Source of the DNA: Hyphomonas sp.
GTDB lineage: Bacteria > Pseudomonadota > Alphaproteobacteria > Caulobacterales > Hyphomonadaceae
Direction of reading: 5' to 3'
NCBI RefSeq assembly: GCF_016125515.1
Contig: NZ_WGLO01000013.1
Span: 29,156-93,155 of the forward strand
DNA length: 64,000 nucleotides
Made by a program: the position numbers and the translations under genes. Below, one piece after another: positions 18,694 through 29,719 of this stretch. Positions within the stretch are counted from its first letter, which is position 1; every line of letters begins with the position of its first letter. Under the pieces are notes generated by a model. The model saw only the letters and a list, made by a program, of their open reading frames with translations. It searched no databases and was not told the DNA's origin.

Positions 18694-19329
18694 CTACCAA
18701 TCCGGCCGCACGAAGCGTTCGGGGAACTTCCCGTCGGCTTCGGCGTAGTAGGACAGCACCTTCGCCATGTCGCCGGCCGCATCATCGGTCACCGGCAACG
18801 GCCCCTCGAGGCGCAGCACATGCGTGCGATAGTCCAGCACCGCCATCAACAGCGGCACACCGGCCGAGCGCGCGATATGATAGAAGCCCGTCTTCCAGTT
18901 CGGATTGGCCTCCCGCGTGCCCTCCGGAGCGACCGCCAGATGCATCGTCTCGCGGCTCGCAAAGGCCTGGCGCATCTGCTCGACATAATCGTTAGAGCTT
19001 GACCGTTCGACCGGCACGCAGCCCGAGCGCTTCACGAGCCACCCCAGCGGCCCGCGCACCAGCGCGGCCTTGCCCATCCAGTTCAGCTTGACGCGGTACC
19101 AGCCCGCCACCGCCACCATCGTCAGCCCGTCCCAGTTCGACGTGTGCGGCGCGGCCACGATCACCGATTTGGGCACCTGCACGGGCCAGTCTGACCCCAC
19201 CCGCCAACCGGTGGCCTTCAGGTAGAGCCAGGACAGGCCCCGGATAAACTCGGAAAAGACGCCGCGATACGGCGCGCTGCGCCCGAATGGCCCCTTGGGC
19301 CGCCGCGTCGGTGCTGGACTGGTCATCAC
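18694..19329 (-). CDS. 1-acyl-glycerol-3-phosphate acyltransferase family protein
   Basis: 211 residues. The acyltransferase motifs are HTSNWDG (H-x4-D catalytic pair), GKAALVRGPLGWLVKRSGCVPVER and VAPEGTR (EGTR, substrate phosphate). A cytoplasmic membrane-bound enzyme that acylates a lysophospholipid or a related acceptor; smaller than PlsC and close to the alphaproteobacterial 'lysophospholipid acyltransferase' group. Only 3 bases separate its stop from that of the convergent IalB-like gene. Confidence 0.85.
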   Translation of the reverse strand: MMTSPAPTRRPKGPFGRSAPYRGVFSEFIRGLSWLYLKATGWRVGSDWPVQVPKSVIVAAPHTSNWDGLTMVAVAGWYRVKLNWMGKAALVRGPLGWLVKRSGCVPVERSSSNDYVEQMRQAFASRETMHLAVAPEGTREANPNWKTGFYHIARSAGVPLLMAVLDYRTHVLRLEGPLPVTDDAAGDMAKVLSYYAEADGKFPERFVRPDW

Positions 19330-19415
19330 CGCACACGATCCGTGCTTTGCACACGATTACCATATACCGGTACGCGAATTCCTGCACAAAACGAGGGAAA
19401 AGACAGCGCGTGCGG

Positions 19416-19455
19416 GAAAAAGAAAGCGGGCGGCGATCCTGAGACCGCCGCCCGC
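19416..19455 (-). terminator. Rho-independent terminator of the OmpA-family gene
   Basis: Perfect 10-bp stem GCGGGCGGCG (19426-19435) with CGCCGCCCGC (19446-19455), ten-base loop. On the minus strand it is followed by a T-rich run (plus-strand GAAAAAGAAA at 19416-19425). It lies 27 bases after the OmpA-family stop. Confidence 0.85.
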
Positions 19456-19481
19456 CTGTCAGCCTTAAAGGCCGGACACGA

Positions 19482-20117
19482 TTACTGGGTAATCGGCGTC
19501 AGGATGATTTCCACGCGGCGGTTGGCAGCGCGGCCTTCAGCGGTCGAGTTGTCCGCGATCGGCTGGGTCTCACCCATGCCGATGGCGTTGATGCGGACAG
19601 CCTGGGTGCCCCGATTGATCAGGTAGGTGCGCACCGCGGCGGCGCGCTGCTGCGAGAGGGTCATGTTGTAGTCGTCAGCGCCGTCAGAGCTTGCATGGCC
19701 GATGATGTCCACGGCGGTCGACGGATATTCGACCAGCGTTTTGGCGACATCGTTCAGCGGGCCGTAGAAGCCCGGCTGGATGGTGGCCGAGTTGACCGTG
19801 AAGGTCACGTTCGACGGCATCGTCAACTGGAGCTGGTCGCCCTGGCGGGTCACTTCGATACCCGTACCGGCGGTCGCTTCCTTCAGCTTGCGCTCCTGCT
19901 CGTCCATGTAGCCACCGACAGCAGCGCCGGCGATTGCGCCGACTGCGGCGCCGATCGCAGCGTTGCGCTTGTCGTCACCGCCGGCCGCCATGCCGACGCC
20001 AGCGCCGAGGATTGCGCCAGCTGCGGTGCCGGTCAGGACGCGCTGGCTCGGGCCGTTCTGACAGGCCTGGACCAGCGGAAGGACCAGAGCGACGGCAATA
20101 AATGCGTATTTCTTCAT
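19482..20117 (-). CDS. OmpA-family lipoprotein with glycine zipper (YiaD-like)
   Basis: 211 residues. Lipoprotein signal MKKYAFIAVALVLPLVQACQ with Cys19; a glycine-zipper segment GTAAGAILGAGVGMAAGG and AAIGAAVGAIAGAAVGGYMD; then the OmpA peptidoglycan-binding domain with DIIGHASSDGADDYNMTLSQ and ANRRVEIIL. It is likely anchored in the outer membrane and binds peptidoglycan through the Asp/Arg pair (NMTLSQQRA, NRRVE). Highly expressed by appearance: strong terminator, own promoter. Confidence 0.92.
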   Translation of the reverse strand: MKKYAFIAVALVLPLVQACQNGPSQRVLTGTAAGAILGAGVGMAAGGDDKRNAAIGAAVGAIAGAAVGGYMDEQERKLKEATAGTGIEVTRQGDQLQLTMPSNVTFTVNSATIQPGFYGPLNDVAKTLVEYPSTAVDIIGHASSDGADDYNMTLSQQRAAAVRTYLINRGTQAVRINAIGMGETQPIADNSTAEGRAANRRVEIILTPITQ

Positions 20118-20246
20118 GTCTTGGACTCCCTTGCATGAAACTGTTGGCCGGGCTTGTGCCGCATCCGACCTGAACCCTGCCCAACGGAGCCGGAAATCAC
20201 CCTGAATCTAGGTCAGAATAAGGCTTTTGCAGGAAACCCGAGGCTT

Positions 20247-20273
20247 AAAATCCGTCCATGTTGGGCGGGTTTT
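20247..20273. terminator. Hairpin with T tract upstream of rlmN
   Basis: AAAATCCGTCC (20247-20257) can pair with GGGCGGGTTTT (20263-20273), two of eleven pairs being G-U in RNA, around an ATGTT loop. It lies in the 189-base gap between the divergent OmpA-family and rlmN genes, so it either stops read-through or is a leader hairpin. A TATAGG -10-like box at 20294-20299 ends 7 bases before the rlmN ATG. Confidence 0.4.
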
Positions 20274-20306
20274 CCTTAATCCACAGCCCATGATATAGGC
20301 CCGCCG

Positions 20307-21473
20307 ATGAGCACGACCCTCGATCTTTCCCGGCGCCCGGCGCCCCAACCCGGCCCGCGCACGCTGGCCGGGCTGTCGATACCAGCCCTCAAGGCCGAAA
20401 TGGAATCGCTGGGGCTGGATGGTAAACAGGCCGGCATGCGCGCCAAGCAGCTGCGCCGCTGGATTCACCATTTCGGCGCTCGTGATTTCTCGGTGATGAC
20501 CGATATCGCGAAGGATTTGCGCGCCCGCCTTGCGGACACCTACACGCTGACCCGCCCCGAAATCGCCGACCACCAGATCTCGAAAGATGGCACGCAGAAG
20601 TGGCTCACCCGCTTCGCCCCCGGCGTCGAAGGCGAAAGCGTCTATATCCCGGATGTCGGCAAGGCGGGCGCGCTCTGCGTCTCCAGCCAGGTCGGCTGCA
20701 CCCTGAACTGCACCTTCTGCCACACCGGCACGCAGGCCCTGGTCCGCAACCTGACCGCCGCCGAAATCGTCCAGCAGGTGCTGATCGCCCGCGACGCGCT
20801 CGATGAATGGCCGAGCGCGGACGAAGACCGCCTGCTCACCAACATCGTCTTCATGGGCATGGGCGAGCCGCTCTACAATCTCGACAACATTGCCGAGGCC
20901 ATCGACACGATCTCCGACGGCGACGGGCTCGCCATCGGCCGGCGCCGCATCACCGTTTCCACCGCCGGCGTTGCGCCGAAGATCCCTGAACTCGGCGCAC
21001 GCACCAATGCCATGCTCGCCATCTCGCTGCACGCGACGAATGACGACCTGCGCAATGAACTCGTGCCGATCAACCGCAAGTACAACCTGGCCGAACTGTT
21101 CGACGCGATCCGCGCCTATCCCGGCGTCGGCAACTCGCGCCGCGTAACCTTCGAATATGTCATGCTGAAGGGCGTCAATGACACGATTGCCGAGGCGCAC
21201 GATCTCGTCCGCCTGCTGAAGGGTGTGCCGGCGAAGATCAACCTGATCCCGTTCAACCCCTGGCCGGGCAGCCCGTATGAGTGTTCCAGCTGGGACACGA
21301 TCGAGGCTTTCGCCGAGATCCTGAACCGCTCGGGCTACGCCTCCCCGATCCGCACCCCGCGCGGACGGGATATCCTCGCCGCCTGCGGCCAGCTGCGCTC
21401 GGAAAGCGTCAAGAAGTCCGCCGCTGAAAAGCGCCGCGAAGCTCTCACCGCCGCGCCCCAACCCGACGCCTGA
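20307..21473 (+). CDS. rlmN: Dual-specificity 23S rRNA/tRNA adenine-C2 methyltransferase RlmN
   Basis: 388 residues. Radical SAM motif [11 protein letters not shown] (C-x3-C-x2-C), preceded by [20 protein letters not shown] is the Cfr/RlmN SAM-binding segment; the resolving cysteine that forms the methylated intermediate is in [20 protein letters not shown]. It methylates A2503 of 23S rRNA and A37 of some tRNAs. There is no Shine-Dalgarno before ATG 20307 and a -10-like box directly upstream, so a leaderless transcript is possible. Confidence 0.96.
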   Translation: MSTTLDLSRRPAPQPGPRTLAGLSIPALKAEMESLGLDGKQAGMRAKQLRRWIHHFGARDFSVMTDIAKDLRARLADTYTLTRPEIADHQISKDGTQKWLTRFAPGVEGESVYIPDVGKAGALCVSSQVGCTLNCTFCHTGTQALVRNLTAAEIVQQVLIARDALDEWPSADEDRLLTNIVFMGMGEPLYNLDNIAEAIDTISDGDGLAIGRRRITVSTAGVAPKIPELGARTNAMLAISLHATNDDLRNELVPINRKYNLAELFDAIRAYPGVGNSRRVTFEYVMLKGVNDTIAEAHDLVRLLKGVPAKINLIPFNPWPGSPYECSSWDTIEAFAEILNRSGYASPIRTPRGRDILAACGQLRSESVKKSAAEKRREALTAAPQPDA

Positions 21474-21568
21474 GGCGCCGCCTCAGGGCGCCGCGCCGTC
21501 CTGGCCATTCCACACCCCGTGCAGGACCCGTGTTTGCGAATCCGTGCATGCCCGTTAGAATTGTGTTG

Positions 21569-22324
21569 ATGATACGCCCCCTCCTCCTGGCAGCCATTGC
21601 GGCGCTCCTGACCGCCTGCTCGGGCCGGATCGAGGGGCCCTGCCGCAACCTGACCTTCGAGTCGGTGCCCTACCTCGTCTGCACCTTCGACCCCGCCGCC
21701 GACGACATCCGCCTCTTCCTGCGCGACGAGACCGGCGCCCCCTTCGGCCAGTTCGACCGGCTGGCCAATTATGTCGCTTCCAAGGGGGGCAGCCTGGTCT
21801 TCGCCATGAATGCCGGCATGTACCATGAAGACCGCCGCCCGGTCGGCCTCTATGTCGAGGAGGAGAAGTCCGAGATGGGCCTCGTCCGGAATGCCGGTCC
21901 CGGCAATTTCGGCATGCTGCCCAATGGCGTCTTCTGGATCGATGGCGGCAAGGCGGGCGTCACCGAAACCCTCACCTATGACGCGCAGTTCACGGACGAT
22001 GTGCCCCGTTTCGCCACCCAGTCCGGCCCGATGCTGGTGATCGACGGCGAGCTGCATCCCGTGCTGAACCCGGACGGCACCAGCACGCGCCGGCGCAACG
22101 GCGTCGGCGTCAGCGCCGATGGCCGCCGGGTCTATTTCGTCATCTCCGACGCGCCGGTGAACTTCCATTCCTTCGCCCGCCTCTTCAAGGAAGGTCTCGG
22201 CGTGCCCAATGCCCTCTACCTCGACGGCGCCGTCTCGAAGGTCTACGCGCCGGCGCTCGAGCGCGACGAATCCGGCCTCGATATGGGCCCCATCGTCGGC
22301 GTCGTGCGCCAGACGAAGAAGTAA
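21569..22324 (+). CDS. Phosphodiester glycosidase family (DUF2233) lipoprotein
   Basis: 251 residues from ATG 21569 (MIRPLLLAAIAALLTACSGR), with lipobox LTAC; an upstream ATG in the same frame would merely lengthen the signal sequence. LVFAMNAGMYHEDRRPVGLY, NFGMLPNGVFWID, TQSGPMLVIDGELHP, RRRNGVGVSADG and ALYLDGAVSK follow the order of the NAGPA/DUF2233 fold, which hydrolyses phosphodiester-linked sugars. Envelope-anchored; the substrate is unknown. Followed after 5 bases by the DUF2164 gene. Confidence 0.8.
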   Translation: MIRPLLLAAIAALLTACSGRIEGPCRNLTFESVPYLVCTFDPAADDIRLFLRDETGAPFGQFDRLANYVASKGGSLVFAMNAGMYHEDRRPVGLYVEEEKSEMGLVRNAGPGNFGMLPNGVFWIDGGKAGVTETLTYDAQFTDDVPRFATQSGPMLVIDGELHPVLNPDGTSTRRRNGVGVSADGRRVYFVISDAPVNFHSFARLFKEGLGVPNALYLDGAVSKVYAPALERDESGLDMGPIVGVVRQTKK

Positions 22325-22329
22325 CGCGT

Positions 22330-22569
22330 GTGAAACAGATCAAGCTCTCGCCCGAACGCCGCCAGCGCCTGATCGAACAGGTCCAGACCCTCTTCGCCCG
22401 CGACTTTGACGAAACCCTCAGCAGCTTCCGCGCCGGCGAGATCGTGGACCGGATGACCGCCCTGATCGGCCCAGGCGTCTACAACCAGGCGGTGGAGGAC
22501 GTGCGCGCACATCTGCAGGCCCGGCTCGACGACCTGAACGGCGAAGTCTTCGTCGACGATCCGGCCTGA
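22330..22569 (+). CDS. DUF2164 family protein
   Basis: 79 residues starting at GTG 22330. LSPERRQRLIEQVQTLFARD, then FRAGEIVDRMTALIGPGVYN QAVEDV and LDDLNGEVFV match the small DUF2164 family (core GP-x-x-YN-x-x-V). Function unknown. Starts 5 bases after the DUF2233 stop, so co-transcribed with it. Confidence 0.8.
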   Translation: MKQIKLSPERRQRLIEQVQTLFARDFDETLSSFRAGEIVDRMTALIGPGVYNQAVEDVRAHLQARLDDLNGEVFVDDPA

Positions 22570-22660
22570 CCCTTCAGCCTGCCTCAACCGTCGCTTCAGA
22601 CGGTTGCGTGCCGGCTTCTGTCACCCCACTTGCCGCTCACGCCGCTCAGGAGCCCCCATC

Positions 22661-23002
22661 ATGTCCACCAAACTCTTCGGCCTGAAGAATTGCGACACCT
22701 GCAAGAGGGCCCTGAAGGAGCTCGAAGCCAGCGGCGCCGCGCCGGAATTCGTCGATATCCGCGCCGAGGCCGACCTCAAAACCCTCCTGCCCCGCTGGAT
22801 CGCGGCGGCCGGCGACAAGCTCGTGAACCGCTCGTCCACTACCTGGCGCGGCCTCTCGGAAGAAGACAAGGCGCGCGCCTCCGGCTCCAGCCTCGAAGGC
22901 CTCCTCCTCGGCAACCCGACCCTGATCAAGCGCCCCGTCATCGAAACGGAGCGCGAAATCCTGGTCGGCTGGACCGCTGAAACCAAAGCCCGCCTCGGCT
23001 GA
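22661..23002 (+). CDS. ArsC/Spx-family thioredoxin-fold protein (YffB-like)
   Basis: 113 residues from ATG 22661, with CAGGAG upstream. LFGLKNCDTCKRALKELEAS carries the C-x-x-C pair typical of YffB/Spx relatives; WRGLSEEDKA and NPTLIKRPVIETE are the other ArsC-family blocks. Genuine arsenate reductases have a different HCx-type active site environment; this group reacts with glutathione or acts as a redox adaptor. No arsenic genes nearby. Confidence 0.82.
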   Translation: MSTKLFGLKNCDTCKRALKELEASGAAPEFVDIRAEADLKTLLPRWIAAAGDKLVNRSSTTWRGLSEEDKARASGSSLEGLLLGNPTLIKRPVIETEREILVGWTAETKARLG

Positions 23003-23072
23003 GCGCCGTTCAAGCGACGGAAACCCGGACCGGATACGTTCAACCCCTGAGCCGCCAGCCCGGAGCCCTCCC

Positions 23073-23936
23073 ATGCGCCGTCTTTTCCTCGCCCTTGCGG
23101 CATTCGTCGCGCTCGCTGCCCCCGCCTTCGCCGCGCCCGAAACCCTCACCGTCAAAGCCGGCAAGGCCGACAGGGAGCTGATCCTCTACGCCCCAGCCGG
23201 CGCCAAGGGCCCCGCCCCCCTCGTCATGGTCTTCCATGGCGGCGGCGGCGGGGATGACTGGATGGCGGGCAAGTCCCGCGCCCTGACCCGCACCCTCAAC
23301 GACGCAGGCTACGCCGTCGCCTTCATGGACGGCTCCTCGCGCCGCAATTCCGAAAAGCTGCGCACCTGGAATGCCGTCCATTGCTGCGCCTATGCCCAGA
23401 AGGCCAAAATCAACGACGCCGCCTATGCCGACGCCGCCATCGAAGCGCTCGACAAGCGGATCGGCATAGACCGTTCACGGATCTTTCTGATGGGCCATTC
23501 CAACGGCGCAATGCTGAGCTACCGGCTCGCCGGTGCCATGAAGGAGGCGCCCCGCGCCATCGCCCCGGTCAGCGGCGCCATCTTCGCCGACCAGCCGGAC
23601 GTGCCGGACCGCACCTCGATCTTTATGTACCACGCGCAGGACGATGACGTGCTGAGCTTCAACGGCAATCCGGACGACAAGGCCGAGCGCTGGCGCACCG
23701 CGCCCCACCTCGCCTTCCCCAAGGCCGAGGCCAAGCTTGCCGATCTCAAATCCTGCGGCCCGGCCACGCCCGTGCCCGCCCCCGCCGGCCTTGCCACCAC
23801 CACCCGCGCCTGCGCCGGCGGCTCGGTCCTCGTCGCCACCGCCGCCGAAACCGGCGGCCATGAATGGCCCGCCCGCCCGCAGGCTGATTTCAGCATCGAA
23901 CAGGCCCTCCTCGCCTTCTTCGACAGCCAGCGCTGA
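23073..23936 (+). CDS. Secreted LpqC/poly(3-hydroxybutyrate) depolymerase-like esterase
   Basis: 287 residues. Signal peptide MRRLFLALAAFVALAAPAFA. Alpha/beta-hydrolase: oxyanion segment VMVFHGGGGG, nucleophile elbow IFLMGHSNGAMLSYRLA, catalytic Asp probably in YHAQDDDVLSF, catalytic His in GGHEWPAR. Related to the esterase D/PHB-depolymerase/feruloyl-esterase group; the length and absence of a substrate-binding module make a PHB role unproven. HCCAYA provides a likely disulfide. Confidence 0.85.
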   Translation: MRRLFLALAAFVALAAPAFAAPETLTVKAGKADRELILYAPAGAKGPAPLVMVFHGGGGGDDWMAGKSRALTRTLNDAGYAVAFMDGSSRRNSEKLRTWNAVHCCAYAQKAKINDAAYADAAIEALDKRIGIDRSRIFLMGHSNGAMLSYRLAGAMKEAPRAIAPVSGAIFADQPDVPDRTSIFMYHAQDDDVLSFNGNPDDKAERWRTAPHLAFPKAEAKLADLKSCGPATPVPAPAGLATTTRACAGGSVLVATAAETGGHEWPARPQADFSIEQALLAFFDSQR

Positions 23937-24025
23937 GGCCGGCCTCCCTTCGGTAAAATCCGGATTGCAGGCGCGCCGCGGCGCACGCTAAACATCGGGC
24001 CTGCGTCCCACCTCCCGGAGTCTGC

Positions 24026-24550
24026 ATGCGCGTCCACCTTCCGCTGCCCATGCTGGCAGCCGCCCTGAATGATCGCAGCAAGTCCGGCCTTGTGGCCGCC
24101 ATGATGCTCCTCGCCTGCGGGACCGCCTCGGCAGATCCCGGCGCAGCGCTTGTGGACCGGTTCGACCCGGAAGTCCTCACCGCCATCGCGGCCGAAAAAG
24201 GCTGGACCGGCGAGACCATCGCCGGCGCATCGGACCCGATCCGTGTGCGCCTTACCGGCGCCAGCGGCATATCCTTCTTGCTGCAGGGCCATGCGTGCGA
24301 AACCGGGATCTGTCGTCAGGCGCTGGTGCGGGCCCACATCGTCACGGATACGCCGCCGGATGCACCGCATGAAATGGCTGACTACTGGAATTCCAATTCC
24401 GGCCCGGTCAGCGCCGCCTGGACCGGCAAGGACTACACGCTCAACTACCATATCATTTTCACGGGCGGCCTCACGCGAGCGAACCTGTCCGCTTTGCTGG
24501 ACCAGATTGACTCCAACGCCAACTCCCTGCGCTGGCTCCTTGAACCATGA
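24026..24550 (+). CDS. Exported YbjN-like protein (hypothetical)
   Basis: 174 residues; hydrophobic segment near residues 20-35 ending in CGTASA, probably a signal peptide from a later start. The mature region DRFDPEVLTAIAAEKGWTGE, FLLQGHACETGICRQALVRA and YTLNYHIIFTGGLTRANLSA resembles the YbjN sensory-transduction fold (alpha helix, strands, final helix). The C-terminal GGLTRANL motif recurs as GGITRENL in the next gene, so the two are paralogous. Overlaps that gene by ATGA. Confidence 0.55.
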   Translation: MRVHLPLPMLAAALNDRSKSGLVAAMMLLACGTASADPGAALVDRFDPEVLTAIAAEKGWTGETIAGASDPIRVRLTGASGISFLLQGHACETGICRQALVRAHIVTDTPPDAPHEMADYWNSNSGPVSAAWTGKDYTLNYHIIFTGGLTRANLSALLDQIDSNANSLRWLLEP

Positions 24551-25395
24551 ACCTGAAACGCACCGCCGCTCTCCTCTGCAGCGCACTTTGTCTGGGCGCT
24601 CTTACAGCCTCCCCCGAAAACGACCGCCTCGTCACAAGCTTTGAACTGCCGGTCATGCGGGAAATCATCGATGAACTCGGCTGGACCTGGCTCAACGTCT
24701 ATTCCTGCAAATCGCCTGTCGTAACCCTTCGCCGGCCTGACGGCCGGGCGTACCGGTTTACCGGCTCGATGTGCGCACCGGATGGCAAGCCGGAAGACTG
24801 CCAGGCCATCATCCTGGAATACGAGACGCAGCAACCGAACGCGGTGTCGATTGCGCACGGGCTGAACCGGGAAACTTTCTTCGTGCGCGCGTCCGCCGAC
24901 ACACAATTCTCGCCGCCAAACCTGTGGCTGCGCCACACGGTCCATGTGGCCGGCGGCATCACCCGCGAGAACCTGCTCGCCAACATCGCCGCTTTCGAAT
25001 TCGAAGTGGACGAAGTCGAGCGGGGCCTTGAGGCCAACCGCCCGAAGGTTCTGGCCAACGGCCTGTACCCAGGGCGCTATGCGACATCCTTCGGCAATCC
25101 GGACGGCAGCTCGTTCACCTCCAGCTATTGCCTCGACCCGCGCGACGGCGACGAGCCAGCCGGCGCCATTGCGGCCGAAATGACCGCCGAGGGCGCCGCC
25201 TGCTTCGGCAGCCTGTCGGATACCGGCGCTTTCCGCTTCACCTGCACCTCGCAGCTGATCGAAGGCGCCTTCTTCATCAACCAGAGCGCCACATCCCTCA
25301 GCTGGAATGGCAGCGCCACCATCGACACCGACGGCATGGGCGGCCGCGAGATCGTCCGGCTTTACGGCAGCGCGACCTGGCAAGGCCCGTGCTGA
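24547..25395 (+). CDS. YbjN-like domain fused to DUF3617-like domain, exported (hypothetical)
   Basis: 282 residues. Signal peptide LLCSALCLGALTAS. N-terminal half (about 25-165) resembles the preceding YbjN-like protein: REIIDELGWTW, RFTGSMCAPDG, HTVHVAGGITRENLLANIA. C-terminal half (about 170-282) has LYPGRYATSFG, SYCLDP, and a late Cys in FTCTSQL, as in DUF3617 proteins. Such a pairing is not one I recognise from the databases. Co-translated with its paralogue through a 4-base overlap. Confidence 0.55.
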   Translation: MNLKRTAALLCSALCLGALTASPENDRLVTSFELPVMREIIDELGWTWLNVYSCKSPVVTLRRPDGRAYRFTGSMCAPDGKPEDCQAIILEYETQQPNAVSIAHGLNRETFFVRASADTQFSPPNLWLRHTVHVAGGITRENLLANIAAFEFEVDEVERGLEANRPKVLANGLYPGRYATSFGNPDGSSFTSSYCLDPRDGDEPAGAIAAEMTAEGAACFGSLSDTGAFRFTCTSQLIEGAFFINQSATSLSWNGSATIDTDGMGGREIVRLYGSATWQGPC

Positions 25396-25469
25396 GACGT
25401 CGGAACAAGATCGCCCGCCCTAGGGCCGACTTCCTCGCCGTCTTCGACAGCCCGCGCTGAGGCCGCTGC

Positions 25470-26951
25470 CTACTCAGGCGCGACCTTCACCAACACCATC
25501 CCCATCACGGAGAGGCGAACATCGCCGTCCACGTCTTCAGAGACGATCTTGAAGCCGTTTTCCGGATCAACAAAAACACCCTCGCCGACCGGTAACAGCC
25601 GGAAGCTGCCCACGAACGGCGAAGTTCCGAGCAGATCCGTGTCGCCGACCGTCAGCTCAAGGACGACATCCGTGGTCCCCTCCTGGACATAAGCTCCCGC
25701 AAACGCCGCCAACGCTTCCGCGCTGAGCGCGACGCGCGTCAGGGCCTCCGGGGTGTCGGATGGCCAACCATAGATCCCGCGCGCTGTCGTCAGGACGCCC
25801 CGGTACAGGCGATGCCCGTTGTCGGAATTCGTCATTGTGACAATCACGTCGCCGCGTTCGGGCAGGGCCATCGCAAAGCACATGTAGCCTTCATTGCCAC
25901 CACTATGCTGCAGGGACTTCTCACCATCGTACATGACGATGCCCACACCGAGGCCATAATCTTCCACAACCGGCGCGGTCACCTGAGCCGCTACGGCCGG
26001 ATCAATCCCCGTGCCGGCTTCTCCCGCAGAGGCCTTGCCGAGCGTTACGAGGAACCGTCCGTAATCGGAGGGTGTCGTCCACAGGCCTGCCGCAGCGAGT
26101 TCCGGATATGTGTGCCAACGTCCCGCAATCTCCTCGCCGTCCGCGCTGTGCGCTGCCGCGATATTTCCGCCTGCAAACCCGTCCGGCAGGGGCTGCGCAA
26201 ACGTGCTCTGCGTCATGCCTGCCGGGCCAAGTACCAGCCTCTGCATTATTGCGGCAAAGTTCTCGCCTGAAACCTGCTCAGCCCAGTACTGGGCGACCGA
26301 GTATCCGCCGCCCGAGTAGGCAAATGTCCTGTCCGGGTTCGGCCGGATGACCACGGCATCTGTATTGGCACCGCCCGACCCGGTGATCACCTCCAGCGTG
26401 GACGGTACCGGCAGGCCAGCTTCATATCCCGGAAAACCGGACACGGTTGCGCCATTGGTGTGCGAAAGCAGGGCGCGCAGTGTGATCGGCGCCCCTTCGG
26501 GATTGAACGTCGCCATGTCGATGCCCGGGAGGCTGGCGGAAATGTCGGCGTCCAGTGACACGCCCTTCTCCTGCGCCAGCGCGGTGATCCCGACCGCCGC
26601 CACCATCTTCGACAACGACGCCGCCTGGAACAGCGTATCCCGGTCGGCGCCCTCACCGTACCCTTCGGCCCAGTGCAGCGCGCCGCCCTGGTAGACCGCG
26701 ATGGAAACGGCCGGCACGCCGATCTTCGCCATGTGATCGGAGAGCGGCAGCGCTTCCGGCGCCTCACCGGCGACCCAAACGACCGGCGTGATGCGTGCCT
26801 CAAGCGCCAACTGTTCGTCGGGGCGGGACGGCGTCTGCGCCGCATCCATCGACGCCTCGGGCAAGGCCGCCTCCGGCGGCGCCGAGGCGCAGCCGTACAG
26901 CAGGACCGCAAGGCCCGCCAAAAGTCCTGGTAGCAGCTGAGTCCGGATCAT
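25470..26951 (-). CDS. Serine beta-lactamase-fold hydrolase lipoprotein
   Basis: 493 residues from the second ATG (MIRTQLLPGLLAGLAVLLYG), lipobox LYGCAS. Class C/serine hydrolase motifs: FQAASLSKMVAA (S-x-x-K, active-site Ser and Lys), FAYSGGGYSVAQ (Y-S-G in place of Y-x-N) and LQHSGGNEGYM (the KTG-equivalent HSGG). The family includes esterases and D-aminopeptidases, and real lactam resistance is rare. A C-terminal lipocalin-like extension (about 380-493) follows. Envelope-bound; divergent from the thiC riboswitch region. Confidence 0.88.
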   Translation of the reverse strand: MIRTQLLPGLLAGLAVLLYGCASAPPEAALPEASMDAAQTPSRPDEQLALEARITPVVWVAGEAPEALPLSDHMAKIGVPAVSIAVYQGGALHWAEGYGEGADRDTLFQAASLSKMVAAVGITALAQEKGVSLDADISASLPGIDMATFNPEGAPITLRALLSHTNGATVSGFPGYEAGLPVPSTLEVITGSGGANTDAVVIRPNPDRTFAYSGGGYSVAQYWAEQVSGENFAAIMQRLVLGPAGMTQSTFAQPLPDGFAGGNIAAAHSADGEEIAGRWHTYPELAAAGLWTTPSDYGRFLVTLGKASAGEAGTGIDPAVAAQVTAPVVEDYGLGVGIVMYDGEKSLQHSGGNEGYMCFAMALPERGDVIVTMTNSDNGHRLYRGVLTTARGIYGWPSDTPEALTRVALSAEALAAFAGAYVQEGTTDVVLELTVGDTDLLGTSPFVGSFRLLPVGEGVFVDPENGFKIVSEDVDGDVRLSVMGMVLVKVAPE

Positions 26952-27083
26952 CTGGACCTCCCTCCGAATCGGTCCGGTCAACCTAACACGCCCGGACGGC
27001 GCGAAAACGCGGGATGCAGTTATCCACCTTGCGAGAATCCCACCCCTTTTCCACGCCCGCCAATCGGCCTATGGTCTCTCCCA

Positions 27084-27163
27084 TCCGAGGGGTGTCCGGC
27101 ATGGGGCCGGGCTGAGAGTTACCCTTTGAACCTGATCCGGGTCATGCCGGCGCGAGGGACGGA
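27084..27163 (+). promoter_or_regulatory. TPP (thi-box) riboswitch
   Basis: The conserved thi-box elements are all present: GAGGGGTG near 27087-27094, GGGCTGAGAGTTACCCTTTG across 27110-27128, AACCTGATCCGG at 27129-27140 and GCCGGCGCGAGGGA at 27146-27159, with TCCG (27084-27087) pairing with CGGA (27160-27163) as P1. Thiamine pyrophosphate binding lowers expression of the downstream thiC. Confidence 0.95.
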
Positions 27164-27184
27164 AAACCGACCGCTAGAAATCCC

Positions 27185-29115
<1,931 letters not shown>

Positions 29116-29215
29116 CTGGTTTAGTGGACACATCCCCCCATCGACACGCCCGCCCCACCTCGCCTGGCGTCTTCCCCCGAGAGGCGTATGCAACCCCTTT
29201 CCGAGGACTCATTCC

Positions 29216-29713
29216 ATGATGCCCCGCTTGTCTGCCGCCTGCGCCGCACTGGCGCTGGCCGCCTGTGCCACGCACGCCGCCCCTGCCCCCGCGCCTCAGG
29301 CCGTCGACCCCGCCCTCACCGCGCTGATCGCGGAGAAGGACGCCGCCATGTTCGCCGCCTTCAATTCCTGTGACGGCGAGACCTTCGGCACCTTCCTCGA
29401 AGACGGCCTCGAATTCTATCACGACAATGCCGGCCTCTCGGTCGGCCGCGCGGCGACGGTCGAGGCGGTCAACAAGAATGTCTGCAACAATTTCACGCGC
29501 CAGCTCGTGCCGGGCACGCTCGAGGTCTGGCCCATCCCCGGCTATGGCGCAGTCGAGACCGGCCTGCACACCTTCACCAATGTTGGCGCCGACGCGCCCC
29601 ACGGCATCGCCCGCTTCCTGCACGTCTGGCATCAGGAGGGCGACACCTGGCGCATCGCCCGCATCGTCAGCTACGATCATGGCCCTTACCCAAGGCAAGC
29701 GCCCGCTGAATAG
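29216..29713 (+). CDS. NTF2/SnoaL-like (DUF4440) lipoprotein
   Basis: 165 residues from ATG 29216, decided by GAGGA at 29203-29207 and a lipoprotein signal (LSAACAALALAACATH, lipobox LAAC). An upstream in-frame start would add a proline-rich unlike stretch. The mature protein has an NTF2-type cone fold: ALIAEKDAAMFAAFNSCDGE, LEFYHDNAGLS, VGADAPHGIARFLHVWHQEG and DTWRIARIVSYDHG. DUF4440 proteins are ketosteroid-isomerase relatives with diverse or unknown roles. Envelope location inferred. Confidence 0.82.
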   Translation: MMPRLSAACAALALAACATHAAPAPAPQAVDPALTALIAEKDAAMFAAFNSCDGETFGTFLEDGLEFYHDNAGLSVGRAATVEAVNKNVCNNFTRQLVPGTLEVWPIPGYGAVETGLHTFTNVGADAPHGIARFLHVWHQEGDTWRIARIVSYDHGPYPRQAPAE

Positions 29714-29719
29714 TTCCGT

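Noticed and set aside
22661..23002. Arsenate reductase for arsenic resistance
   Set aside because: The active site has C-x-x-C as in YffB/Spx relatives and there are no ars genes nearby.
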